NCBI GenBank assembly: GCA_949130485.1
Contig: OX422183.1
Span: 11,692,543 to 11,756,542 of the forward strand
Source of the DNA: Agelas oroides
Lineage: Eukaryota; Porifera; Demospongiae; Agelasida; Agelasidae
Length of the DNA stretch: 64,000 bases
Direction: 5' to 3'
This document shows positions 24,655 through 36,900 of the stretch, in pieces. Below the pieces are notes generated by a model, which made no database searches, was not told the origin of the DNA, and saw only the letters and a program-made list of their open reading frames with translations. The position numbers and the translations under genes are program-made. The number at the start of each line of letters is the position of its first letter. Positions within the stretch are counted from its first letter, which is position 1.

Positions 24655-25809
24655 ATGAATGAAGTCAGGATGAGTGCATTCTGTTTTCAACTGTGCTGAA
24701 GCCATCTGACAGGCTAGACCTGTACATTGCTAGTTTAATGGTCAGTTGTTCATGAGAAGCAATTTTGACTAGCCAGGCGGCTTCAGTTTTGTTGAAAAAT
24801 CCATGTGCCCACATCGGTTTCGTCCATAGAGCACTAGTTGTAGCTTGTATTCATGGTTGTTGCCCTTGGAATATCGTACAGCACATTGTCAATGCCACAT
24901 GATCACCATGGGCCAGTGTGGCGGTGCGTATTATGTCATTGCTGAATGCTAATTTTGCATGATTTCATTTCAGTGAACCTTGTGTATATTATTACTTTAT
25001 CAGAGAGTTTAGTACTTTTCTTCTACATTGGCTGTGATTTCCATTTGTTTTAGCTTGCATGAAGACTTCATTCTGCAAAGCCAAACCCTACATATTGGCA
25101 TGCGTAGCCTGTACACTGCCAGTGCCAGCATACGTTCAGTTCGGCGCGCGAATGCGCGCATCAGCATATTACGGTGGCCGAGAAGTGCAACGTTGGACAT
25201 CCGTCGTCTGACATGCATCCGTCATCTGTCATCCGTCATCTGTCATCTGTCATCCGTCATCTGTCATCGGTTTTTGGTGGGTGTGGTCATGGGTGTGGCT
25301 TTCTACGCGCTTTCTGCTGTCATCATAATCATGCCTTCATGGCGGTAGATGAGTGTGGAGGACATGGAGAATTTAGCACAAAGGACAAAAAACAGGTTGC
25401 TTAACCTTACTAAAAGTCAAGGTTTTATATTGTGTGTGTATATTTTACCTTTGCTCCTGAGTATTTCACGGTAGTTGCCCAGTATCTGGGTACTCGGCTA
25501 GCCATGCTAGATTAGTGTTTGACTATGTTGCCTTACTGCTGTTTCCTGAGGGAATACATTTTATACTGATTAACATTAAACCAACATCCTTGTATAGTGT
25601 GGGAACTCTTGGTGTGTATTTCATGTGTTTCCTAAAATTCACACGTCATGAACCTCGCACTTCAATGACCACTATACTTTTTGTAGATCATGAAAACTTG
25701 AACTGTATTAGATGTCTGTGAAGCAACTAAACAGTAGATTGGGTTGGTACATGCACTCATTTTATATCTACAACTTTTAACTATATACATCACCGGTACG
25801 TACTGCAGC
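24655..25809. other. Gene-free stretch 5' of the kinase gene
   Basis: It holds an interspersed repeat that also occurs inverted at 41,825-42,000 (shared GGTGGCCGAGAAGTGCAACG or close). Within it are 7-bp repeats at 25,216-25,269. No exon is supported before 25,810; the first exons of the kinase gene may lie here. Confidence 0.35.
25216..25269. repeat. 7-bp minisatellite (ATCYGTC), copy 1
   Basis: Eight tandem units alternate CATCCGT and CATCTGT. The same array, inverted and longer, is at 41,859-41,962, with matching flanks. Confidence 0.85.
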
Positions 25810-28800
25810 ATGAAAACTGTTTCTGAAGAAGCCATTGGATCTTGGTTGGCCAGTGATAGTGTGCAAGCATATGTCCATGGAATTCATGAAGGGAAAGTGA
25901 GTTTAGTATGGAAGGATTTGGGTGTACATTTGTGGAATATAGTAAAGTTTTGGAACCGTACCTAAAGTATGTGTAGCTGTGAGGTGGGACTCATGATTGA
26001 CAAATGTTGTTTGTCACAGGTGCAGTCATGGAGGCATGATATGTACGTAGCTGGCCCACCAAAGATACGAGGTAATATAGTGGAGGTATATTCCCTGTTC
26101 ATGTACTCGTATTTCATGTTACTTTGAAATTACCATATACTGGAAAACTTCCAAGGAAGGAAACTTTCCTGAATTAGTGAATATATGGAGAAAACTTTTC
26201 ACGGATTGCTCGCTTGCTACCAACGACGCCACACCCCAAAATTTCACTTTCGCGAATAACCAAGAGTTTTCACCCTCTAAAGTTTCCCGCTGTATGGTAT
26301 TATACATTAGCTTAAAGGCCTGTTTTTCCACTCAACATAGTGACTGTTTCTACCTGTTTACTTTTATGTGTACAATTATTTACTGTTCAGTGTGAGTGCC
26401 TCGCACAGGCTTGCCTCCACAATGGTGGTTGGAACGTTCAGCTTTACGGCCTGATAAATATTTGCTGGTGCCCAGATATCATTTTACTTCCAATTGGTAA
26501 ACACCCCTTTGTTTGCTAAAGTAGGCTAACAGACACCAAGTCATGCTGAAATGCACCAGCACTAGAGGATCATACTTTGTGGTTGTATTCAGGATATAAT
26601 CCTCATTTACACTTGTTCTGTCCATCCAGTATTTGGTTGCTTTTGCAGAATGAGGAAATATATTGAAGTGATAAGCATTTTTTCTTGGTCAAATTCTGCA
26701 TACCTATAGGTATACAAAGGGGGAAGGTAGTCAGACTGAGGTAACAAAATTCACCCAGATAGTGTTGGTCCTGGATGTAGAGTGGTGCCACATTGCAACT
26801 TATAGTTGTGGTGGCCCCTATACAAAAGTCCACACACATAGACGCAGTGCACATTTCCGTACAGTCTTGATTGTGGCAAATTCCTGAAAAAAAAGTTCAT
26901 ATTAATCAAGCTTCGTCCTTGTATACTTCATTATAGGTGTATGTCTTGTACCTTTAACTATAGTCTTAAACCGCTTCATTGTTTCACAGCCGGAATGAAG
27001 TTTAAGTATGGTCTGGGCAACATCCTCTTACAAGAGCAGATTGAGTATATATCACATAGTCTGCTACAGATATTTTGCAAGCAGGGTATGCAGGTATGTT
27101 CATGATTGAATGAAATCATACTCTGAAGATGACATTAATTTCATGCCGCAAACTTGCATCATTAGCAATTTGGGTACACAATGGATGTGCTAGTGCCAGA
27201 GGTGGTCATCAAGCTATTGATGGAAAGGAGTCACCTTAGCTACCAGCAGGTAAACATCCCCTCAGTGAAGGAATTTACAACATACATGGTGCTCTGTTGT
27301 TCACCACTTTGATTTATATATTTGTAATTAGGCAGAGCAACTTTCACAAGTAACTGTTACAGATGAAGAGGAAAAAGGTTAGCAGTAATCTTCGTGTAAT
27401 ATTCATCACATTTAATTATTTCAGTTGAATGTTGCAATAACACAACTGACACATCCGCTCTTTAAAAGGGATAATATAGCATTTGTTCTAGCTTACCATT
27501 CTATGCCACCCTCACTAATTACGCCACTTGTGCATAGATCCAACACTGTGATGTGCAGCACAAGGTCATCAGTACATCCACAACCAAGTTCTGGTCCATC
27601 TTCACACAGTGGGTTACTTAACCCAGCATGAGTACCACAGTGACATTCATGTTCTTGTGTTTTATCTATAGCTGCAGTTAATCTTTGTGAGTACAATGCT
27701 CTCGACCTTGCAACATTGACTGGTAACTTCAGCGTGTTGATTGGAAAGGGTGGAGTAAGCTGTGTATACAAGGGGCAGTTAAACAGCATTCCCGTTGCGG
27801 TGAAGATGTATGATAAGGTGTAGTATTTGTTCTTGGTTGAGTTTGTGATGACAATAAGGTATACATTTCGCTGTATGGTTTGGTTGACGTGGATGGCTGG
27901 CGTACCTACATAGGACAAACTTATTGGTTGTGGATTTGACATGAAAGTTCAACTGCGTGAGGAGGTGCTCTCTCTCACTCGGTATGTCACTCTTTAGTGC
28001 CAGTCCACTTACAGTTTCACTACTGACAATATACTTTGTTGTCAGGCCTTTGCACTATCCAGTTGTTACAGTGAAATAATCAAAAACTGGAAGGCCTGGC
28101 AACAAGGCTACTGACGATGAACCTTTTTCCATTCAGTTTCCAACATCCCAACCTCATTCAATTAATGGGATACTGCAGCACACCGCCTGCTCTCATCTTC
28201 CCATTCATGGAGCGGCTATCCCTATACCACTGCCTGCATGCCTACAAGGTATAAAACGAAGTTCCAGTGTTGATTTCATCTACATCTATTTTTGTTTGTA
28301 ATGATAACTCTTTTATTGTAAATTTCAAGATTGATCATAGACTCGCTTGGTCGGAGAGGAAGAAGATCCTCAGTGGGTCTGCATGTGGCCTGGCGTACTT
28401 GCATTCCTCCATCCCTCCATCCCTCCATTTGTTCATCATGATGTCAAGTCGTGAGTATTCTCTTCATACATTCATTGTATAGAGCAACTGTATCTGTATA
28501 ACCGTACATGACACTGCAATTTCTCCAGGCACAACATTCTCCTGGATGCAAGCCTGACACCCAAAGTCGCTGACTTTGGCTTTGTCACACCAATGCCGGT
28601 GAATGTGGGCAGCACAGCCATTGTAACAGCTGCTGGAGCCATGACACTTGCAGGTAGCAGGGGCTACCTGGCACCTGAGTTTACCGAAGGAAGACATGGC
28701 ATCAGAAGTGATGTATACAGTTACGGAGTTGTAAGTTTTAGCTGTATACAGGTTTTAGCCAAACAGAGCAAACATCTCATGACATGTTTTCTTGTTCACT

Positions 28801-29330
28801 GTTATTGTGGACAGGTAGTTCTGGAGACCTTCAGTGGTCTGCTCGCATATTCCGAGGACCGTGACAATGAAAAACTGGTAAGTTGGAAATTCTGAACAGC
28901 ATGCCCCTTGGTTTACAGGCTCAACTCAATAGATTATCCCAAGTAACTCCCTCTTCTTTGACTCCTCCCCTCTCCTTCTTCCCTTGAGATCTCTCTGCCC
29001 TCAATTAACAAAATTGCATGTTTATGCCTGCAGGTAGACCAATGTGAGGAGGACATGGCAAGTGTGGAAACATTCCGCAGTATAGCTGACAATAAGGCTG
29101 GCCCAGTGGATCCGGATGGTGCAATGTGTTTCTGGTTAATTGTAAAGGGCACCCTACGGAGAAATCACAAGAAACGCATCCTCATGAATGAGGTTTGTAT
29201 GTACGCATTTATCTGTTTGTTGTATGTGCACTACAGTAGCATTTAATTTGAACCTGTTGATCATCTAACTGATTTGGTTGCATAATTATGTTTTCAGGTG
29301 ATGGACACGTGGGAAAAGAATGCAGTATGA
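25810..29330 (+). CDS. IRAK/Pelle-like kinase gene C (frame break in catalytic loop)
   Basis: Fourteen exons can be placed: 25,810-25,896; 26,020-26,085; 26,391-26,496; 26,990-27,093; 27,166-27,249; 27,332-27,377; 27,672-27,817; 27,914-27,981; 28,137-28,248; 28,330-28,450; 28,529-28,730; 28,815-28,877; 29,034-29,192; 29,298-29,330. All phases agree except at exon 10. The N-terminal 130 residues match no domain I know; no death domain is seen. The kinase has the glycine loop (GKGGVSCVYKG), the lysine in VAVK, HPNLIQLMGYC, DFG in VADFGF, GYLAPEF and SDVYSYGVV, all typical of the IRAK/Pelle (TKL) branch. Exon 10 carries an extra 8 bp in a CCATCCCT repeat; without it the loop would read VHHDVKS in phase with the next exon. 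As written the kinase truncates there. ATG at 25,810 follows an AG, so an earlier exon is possible. Confidence 0.75.
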
Positions 29331-29472
29331 TGGAGATGTTTCCTTTGCTGTTGTCTATTGAAACCATGCATCTTAACATTGCTTCATTCCTTGAGTTTGA
29401 GTTCCTTAAAACATGATTGTGCATAGTTAAATCAGGGTTCTTGTATTTATCATTATCGCATACAGTCATCAT
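27963..29472 (+). repeat. Inverted arm 1 (kinase gene C 3' half)
   Basis: About 1.5 kb reads as a near-identical reverse complement of 32,472-33,985, through exons, introns and 3' flank alike. Differences are isolated single bases. Similarity drops sharply at the end of exon 8 on one side and at about 29,472 on the other. Confidence 0.9.
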
Positions 29473-29701
29473 GTCAACCACTTGATTTACCCTCATTCCC
29501 AGTTCAACAGGAAAAAGAGCAAAGGTATAGCAGCAAGTTACTGCGCGTATGTAGCTCTCGGGCCGGCCGTCCGGACCGAGCGTTGAGTCACGTGAGGAAA
29601 ATTACGAGGGTAGGCTCCCCGCGTATGCGCTTATACATAATCACGTTCCGGAGCGGGAGAGCCTGGGGACGAGGCTAATTATGGGACCATGCGCAACCTT
29701 G
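29331..29701. other. 3' flank of gene C and truncated hairpin MITE
   Basis: Up to about 29,472 this is the tail of the inverted arm. 29,560-29,677 is CpG-rich and ends GGGGACGAGGCTA, one arm of the TAGCCTCGT family. No exon is supported. Confidence 0.45.
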
Positions 29702-29773
29702 TAGCCTTGTTCCCAGGCTCCTCCGCTCCGGAACGCGATATTGAAGTACATTTACAGCCTGGGAACGAGGCTA
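29702..29773. mobile_element. Hairpin MITE, TAGCCTTGT variant
   Basis: The ends are TAGCCTTGTTCCCAGGCT and its near-complement. The flanks GCAACCTTG and GCAACCTAT match at 7 of 9. It lies 15 bp upstream of the start codon of the integrase-like gene. Confidence 0.7.
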
Positions 29774-29788
29774 GCAACCTATGCAAAA

Positions 29789-32093
29789 ATGGCGACTTCA
29801 ATTGATGGTAAGAATTGAAGACATTGTGAGGGCAAGCCTGAGCAACTGTATGCACATGTTACGTAGTATTGCTAGGTGTCTGTTCAAATTGGTGTCCAGA
29901 TGAACAAAAAATTTTACTCTTCAGATCTACTTGTACAGTACTTCAGGTCCTGGCGTTCATACCCTCCCATATTGTCACGACTTCAAGAAGTTCATGGAGT
30001 AAAGCGCAGGTATAGGTATATTATAGCTAATACCTAGCTGCCAGTGACATCTCCTATACCAAAGATATCTTTCTTATAGTTTGAGATGGCTTAAAATGCA
30101 GTTTAAACGCCTTGGTTTGTCAAGGAGAACACATGTCAGTGTTACATCATTGCAAGTGGCAGAAAACTGTATAAGGGTAGGTACTATTAACCTTGTATTC
30201 ACTTTATAGTGAAACACTGCTGTACACCCCAATCCCATGCACGATACTATGAATACAGAGGGAACTTCAAACATCAAACTCGTTGCTTGGATATCGAACC
30301 ATGTGGAAGTGCCTGCGTGAAAAGTACCACTTACAAGTTAACAGGTACATATATTTCTTTTGTGTTGCCAATGTTATCCTGTGAATTAATTATTGTGTAG
30401 GGATAGCATTATGTCTCTAATGAGGAGCATTGATCCTGAGGGTGTTCGCCACCGTGCTACCCACACGCTTAAAAGGAGAGTGTATTCCAGCAAGGTAATG
30501 TTGTTTATAAAGGTTTGCATCATATGCTAAACTTTTCGTTCACTGGTTTTACTGATTCAAATTTTTAGGGTCCTAATTTTACATGGCACATCGACCAGTA
30601 TGATAAACTCTCTGCCTTTGGATTTTGTTTCCATGGCTGCATAGATGGGTAAGACATAAACAGATGTACAGATGGAACAGAGAAAAGCTTATTTATATTA
30701 CCCCCCAAGGTTTTCACGACGAATTATGTGGCTCAAAGTTGCTACCACAAATAGAGATGCCAAGGTCATACTGGGATACTACCTGGAAGCAGTTGGTAAC
30801 CTACAAGGTGAACTTAATTAGCTGCATTAATAAATCGTTGTTAAGTAACTTAGAATAAAATAATAATATAGTAATGTCAGACCAACAATGTGTAAATGAG
30901 TAACAGTTGTGTAATAGGATGCCCTCAGATGGTTAGGATGGACCGAGGCACAGAGAACAGTCAAGTGGCACAGTACCAGATTGCTTTTAGAATGTCTCAT
31001 GCTAATGACCTGGCAGCTGAGAAGAGCGTCAAATATGGAAGTTCACCATCTAACTCAGTATATGTTCACATGTTTGGACGTAAAGGTTCAGGGGCTGATC
31101 CAGAAGGGGTGGAAAGGATAGCTAGCCACCCCCCTTTCCCACCAAAATTTTGTACATATGTTGTGCAATATAGTTCATCCCACTGCTTCATAGTATGCGC
31201 TATTTATATGTAATATGAGCAGAAGGACTCAAAATTCACATATTTTCAGTGTAAATGCTTTCCACAGCAATAACGCTGCAGAACTGACTCCATTATATTA
31301 GCCCCCCTTTTCACAATATTCCTGGATTAGCCTCTGACGTTAATTATATCTCAGTGACATAAAATCATTATTTTTTTATGATTGTAATGCATGATTTATT
31401 ATGAACACATCCTTAGCGAATGGAATCATGGTGGTCAAAGTTCAGGATTATGAAAATGCATTGGTGGATTGAAACACTGAAGGTAAATTGTATGCTATGC
31501 ATTATAAAATAGACATTGACACATTGGTTACTCTTTAGAGCCTGGAAAGAGATGAGTGGTTTGATGAGGGCAATGAAGTGCACAGGTACAACATAACAGT
31601 GTTAAGATTTCCACCTGTTCTTTGTTGTTGACATGGAAATGCCTGACGTAATATCCTTCTTTAGGAAGTGTTTGGTAGTTGTATTCTTGCCTATCATACA
31701 AAGAGAAGCAGACAGTTTTGTTGCGTATTGGAATTCTCACCATATTCGGCCATCCAGAATGGCAAGATGTCCCTCTGGAAGACCAGACGACATGTACGAC
31801 ATGCCCATTCACTATGGTATGTACAAAGCACAACACATTAACAATTACATTCTATCTACCCTATTAATATTATGATTTCTATAGGTGCACTAAATTGTTT
31901 GCAACCTATCAATGAAAGCATCTACCATTATGCCAAGATGCAAGCAAAACAACCTCCACCACATTTTGATCATCAGTTCTTTGACACATGCAACGCACTG
32001 AGAACTCATGTGTTTGGCATTGATCTATTTAGAGACATTTCACCATTTAACTGTATCCAAGTGTACAAGTACTTAGTTAATAATGTCAGGTGA
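29789..32093 (+). CDS. Intact 12-exon integrase-core (DDE) protein gene
   Basis: Exons: 29,789-29,807; 29,925-30,009; 30,080-30,176; 30,259-30,344; 30,401-30,494; 30,569-30,648; 30,710-30,807; 30,918-31,057; 31,417-31,482; 31,539-31,585; 31,665-31,816; 31,885-32,093. Every junction has GT-AG ends and agrees in phase, and the frame is open from ATG to TGA, giving roughly 360 residues. An N-terminal helical DNA-binding-like part is followed by an integrase core: WHIDQYDKL supplies the first Asp, RMDRGTEN the second, RMESWW the Glu, and GRPDDMYDMP ends the domain. This matches a family annotated as integrase core domain proteins in sponges, cnidarians and fish, related to retroviral-type and transposon integrases. 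No terminal repeats or accessory frames surround it. I infer a domesticated host gene or a long-preserved single gene; the catalytic triad looks intact, so DNA-cutting activity is possible. Its start lies just after a MITE. Confidence 0.8.
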
Positions 32094-32471
32094 AGTGTAT
32101 GAAATGTGATGCAAGACAACAAAATAAAAATAAATTACCAGTATGCAGTGAAACATTTAAGTGTATAACCAAATGTAGCCTCGTTCCCAGCTGGCTCCCC
32201 TGTCCAGAACGCATTTATGTATACGTGTACACGGGGAGAGCCTAGCATGGTATCTTTTCTCATGTGACTCAATGTTCGGTGTGTATGATATTCGCCCCTT
32301 CCCCCCTTCTCCCGATAGCTACATACGTACAGTAAGTTCCATGCTACCTTTGCTCTTTTTTTCCTGTTCTGAGCGTTCAGGTACACCCACACACAATTAA
32401 GGTATTTGTACCCCCAATGTTCACATCCCGGAGTGGGGGAACTGGTAATCAAGTGATTAATCATCATAAAT
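32094..32471. other. Flank between integrase-like gene and inverted arm 2
   Basis: It contains a truncated TAGCCTCGTTCCCAG arm at 32,175 and further GGGGAGAGCC-type MITE sequence related to 29,640. No exon is supported. Confidence 0.4.
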
Positions 32472-33985
32472 TATGATGACTGTATGCGATAATGATAAAT
32501 ACAAGAACCCTGATTTAACTATGTACAATCATGTTTTAAGGAACTCAAACTCAAGGAATGAAGCAATGTTAAGATGCATGGTTTTAATAGACAACAGCAA
32601 AGGAAACATCTCCATCATACTGCATTCTTTTCCCACGTGTCCATCACCTGAAAACATAATTATGCAACCAAATCAGTTAGATGATCAACAGGTTCAAATT
32701 AAATGCTACTGTAGTGCACATACAACAAACAGATAAATGCGTACATACAAACCTCATTCATGAGGATGCGTTTCTTGTGATTTCTCCGTAGGGTGCCCTT
32801 TACAATTAACCAGAAACACATTGCACCATCCGGATCCACTGGGCCAGCCTTATTGTCAGCTATACTGCGGAATGTTTCCACACTTGCCATGTCCTCCTCA
32901 CATTGGTCTACCTGCAGGCATAAACATGCAATTTTGTTAATTGAGGGCAGAGAGATCTCAAGGGAAGAAGGAGAGGGGAGGAGTCAAAGAAGAGGGAGTT
33001 ACTTGGGATAATCTATTGAGTTGAGCCTATAAACCAAGGGGCATGCTGTTCAGAATTTCCAACTTACCAGTTTTTCATTGTCACGGTCCTCGGAATATGC
33101 GAGCAGACCACTGAAGGTCTCCAGAACTACCTGTCCACAATAACAGTGAACAAGAAAACATGTCATGAGATGTTTGCTCTGTTTGGCTAAAACCTGTATA
33201 CAGCTAAAACTTACAACTCCGTAACTGTATACATCACTTCTGATGCCATGTCTTCCTTCGGTAAACTCAGGTGCCAGGTAGCCCCTGCTACCTGCAAGTG
33301 TCATGGCTCCAGCAGCTGTTACAATGGCTGTGCTGCCCACATTCACCGGCATTGGTGTGACAAAGCCAAAGTCAGCGACTTTGGGTGTCAGGCTTGCATC
33401 CAGGAGAATGTTGTGCCTGGAGAAATTGCAGTGTCATGTACGGTTATACAGATACAGTTGCTCTATACAATGAACGTATGAAGAGAATACTCACGACTTG
33501 ACATCATGATGAACAAATGGAGGGATGGAGGGATGGAGGAATGCAAGTACGCCAGGCCACATGCAGACCCACTGAGGATCTTCTTCCTCTCCGACCAAGC
33601 GAGTCTATGATCAATCTTGAAATTTACAATAAAAGAGTTATCATTACAAACAAAAATAGATGTAGATGAAATCAACACTGGAACTTCGTTTTATACCTTG
33701 TAGGCATGCAGGCAGTGGTATAGGGATAGCCGCTCCATGAATGGGAAGATGAGAGCAGGCGGTGTGCTGCAGTATCCCATTAATTGAATGAGGTTGGGAT
33801 GTTGGAAACTGAATGGAAAAAGGTTCATCGTCAGTAGCCTTGTTGCCAGGCCTTCCAGTTTTTGATTATTTCACTGTAACAACTGGATAGTGCAAAGGCC
33901 TGACAATAAAGTATATTGTCAGTAGTGAAACTGTAAGTGGACTGACACTAAAGAGTGACATACCAAGTGAGAGAGAGCACCTCTC
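32472..33985 (-). repeat. Inverted arm 2 (kinase gene D 3' half)
   Basis: The reverse complement of arm 1. It contains exons 15 to 20 of gene D, with the same splice sites and the same 8-bp repeat excess in the catalytic-loop exon. The spacer between arms is about 3.0 kb and holds the integrase-like gene. Confidence 0.9.
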
Positions 33986-36900
33986 TGTGGAGACGTCCTT
34001 TCACATCCAGCCCACAGTCCGGAAGATTGTCCTATGCAGGTGTGCCAAACCATACATGTACATCGCTCAATAAAGTCATAACCAAGTGCATACCTTCTTC
34101 AAAAGTTTAACAGCAATTGGTAGATGGTGAAAGATCCCCTTGAAAACTTGTCCAAACCCTCCTTTTCCAATCAATGTGGAAAAACTCTCCGTAGACTTCT
34201 CAAGCTCGAAAGCTTTAAATTCACGCACATTGTCTGAAAGGTAGCAACAGGTTTGTCAATAAATGGTGCAAGAGTGACGTCCATTTTACTAATGCTTCTG
34301 ACCAAGTGAAGAGTGAAGATGGACTTTTTCTGTGTATGGTGTGCAATCTTTGTGTTGATTTCCACCAGCAGCAGCACCTGGAATTCAACTTGTTAATTAC
34401 ATAGCTACTGCACAACACAGTGAGCAATTTGCAACTTACTTTCTGAAGTGACGATATGAATACTTGGACTATGAGCACTCCTCTGGGGCACGCTGGCATC
34501 TGGATAACAGACATTTCATGGATTATGCTGTACATGTACAGTGATTAATCCTTATTCTTATCAACACTAGTCCATTGAGATATGCATGTAGCAATGACAT
34601 GCACTCAAAGCATAGCAGATTTGCCATGACCCTAGTTCAATCAACAGAGATACGCCAGGACTCTTACCCCATGTGTATGACTCCTTAATCAGACCTCCAT
34701 CAAACACTGTTCAATCTATGTTGTGGTGTTAAGGCTTGTTCTATTGCTCGCTGCCATGCCTTTATTTTCCTGCCGTTCAATTGTTTTCTCTTTGGTGCAC
34801 ATGTCAAGTTTTTTTATACATTGAAATACAATTCCTGTGATTCGCAATGACACTTAAGTGGACTACTGAAAGGTAGTTGAAACGTTTGGCAATTTGCTGA
34901 AAGTGTCTGAAAGTGTCTGTAGTGTTGATACAAATAAGGACTAATTATGACAACACAGGCCTCTACAAGGCTATACCTTGCCAAGTTGTTGTAGTAAGAG
35001 CAGGAAATTCATTGCTGTCTCTCCCTGGATAAAAATAAGTACATGTACCTAATGTCAACCCTGCAAAATTTATAAAACAACAAACCTTGACTGATGCGTA
35101 AGGAAAAAGATGATACACTAGTCTGTGGACTGGAAACTGGCACATCTGAAGAGGTGGTGTGTATTTTCAATTCTTGACTATGCAGTTACTACTTAAAAAC
35201 AAGCTAAATATATACCTTCTCTGACGACTATGGACTGTGAGTAAGTCTGTTCACCGTTCTCATTCGTCACAGTACAGCGATAAGTACCCGGCTCAAAAGC
35301 GTAGCAGACAGGGGAATTGATTCCAACAACTCCCATGATGTTGTCCCATGTGTATCTGTACCGCAAGTTGTGCCCAGATGCAACACAGTAGAGTGGCTCA
35401 ACTGTACGTACATCTGTTTCTGGTGCAATTGTCCGTGGCGAAAGACTTTGGTGAAGAACAGTGAACAGGTCTGTAGGTAGTCAGGTACAAATTGTGAGAT
35501 GAAAAATGCTGAGTACATTAAATAAGCATGCACAAACCTGGATCATCATTCAGTACGTGGAAACCATTCCTCCACTCCAGAACAGTGTTGGCACCTACAT
35601 ATAGAGATGTGATTATAAGTTCATGACCTGGCTATCACCTGGATTGTTTTACATAGTAGAGAAATACACCAAAACAGCATGTTTTCTTATTCATTTGTTT
35701 TGATTTGTAATACAACATGGATCACTGGGCACCATTAGGCAGCCCTATATAGTCAACTTTTCTGATAAGAAGTGTATGTTAGTACTGCTTGGAGATATAA
35801 GTGCATGCGTTTAGCAATGTGAAGAATGGTAAGAATTTCCAGGCCTTCTCTCATTTTTTCCCATATTGTTATGAACCAAACTGACATAAATTGTTAAAGG
35901 AGTACACCTGAAAAGGAGGGTAAACATACATACTATAGCTACCACATACCATCACTGATGCAACAAACAGCATATCCACCACACTCAGGATACCATGGAG
36001 CACCAGAATTGATGTTAGAAACCGGCTCAGTTTTCTTTACTTGCTGCCATTCTCCAGTGCGGGTGACCTTTCTTGCCATGTCAAGTCCCAGCCTTCCAAC
36101 ATCAGGTGCGTACATCACTGCAGAGACAATAACAACTGTGGTGTGTCCAATAAGTGCACACCAGCTAGGGAGGTCTTGGGGGCATTCCTCCTCCACCCCC
36201 CCCCCCCCCCCTCCCCACCTACCCTTCCCAGGTTTAATAAGACAATTGTAGATTGCTTCTGAGGCCCAATTTTTGGGGTTGATTTGGATAGATCAATCCT
36301 GTGCGGTACATGTATAGCCAAAGTCATCACATATTGTTTTATATAAATCAAGGTGTGTATCAACAATCAATGAACCACAACTCCCTTACAAATTATGTTG
36401 AGTACTGATTAGCCTAATGAAAAAGTGGTAATTATATGCTGATAGCCGGTATGGTCCTTGAAGTCACTTATCCAAAGTTTTGTTTTTCACTAATCCTAAC
36501 CTCCAAGAAATGACATTCAGTATAGTTCACTTTTACCCCTGAGGCCAAATTTGTACATACCCAGTGCATCTGACAAGGCCTGAAATGCATCCTGCATAAC
36601 ATCTAGGCTTATACTAACCAAGAGCGCAAAGAATGGGCAGCTAGAGTAAGAGAGTGTAACTCTAATACAGGGTTCGTCCCAGAATGTCTAATCCCATTAT
36701 GTCTAATTCCCATAACGTCTAACAAAATGTGAGAGTCCCAAAATGTCTAATGCTTTGATCAAATTAGCATCTATTAAGGGGTTCGGATTTAGGCAGGTTC
36801 AGAAGTCTAAAGGTTGACCTGATTGACAGGTTTTGACAGGTACCAACAGTACTAAAAATAGAACACCCAGTGATGTGCTATAGCAACACTTACACTACAT

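Noticed and set aside
25216-25269. CRISPR-like regular repeat
   Set aside because: Seven-base units without spacers in a eukaryotic setting; a minisatellite.
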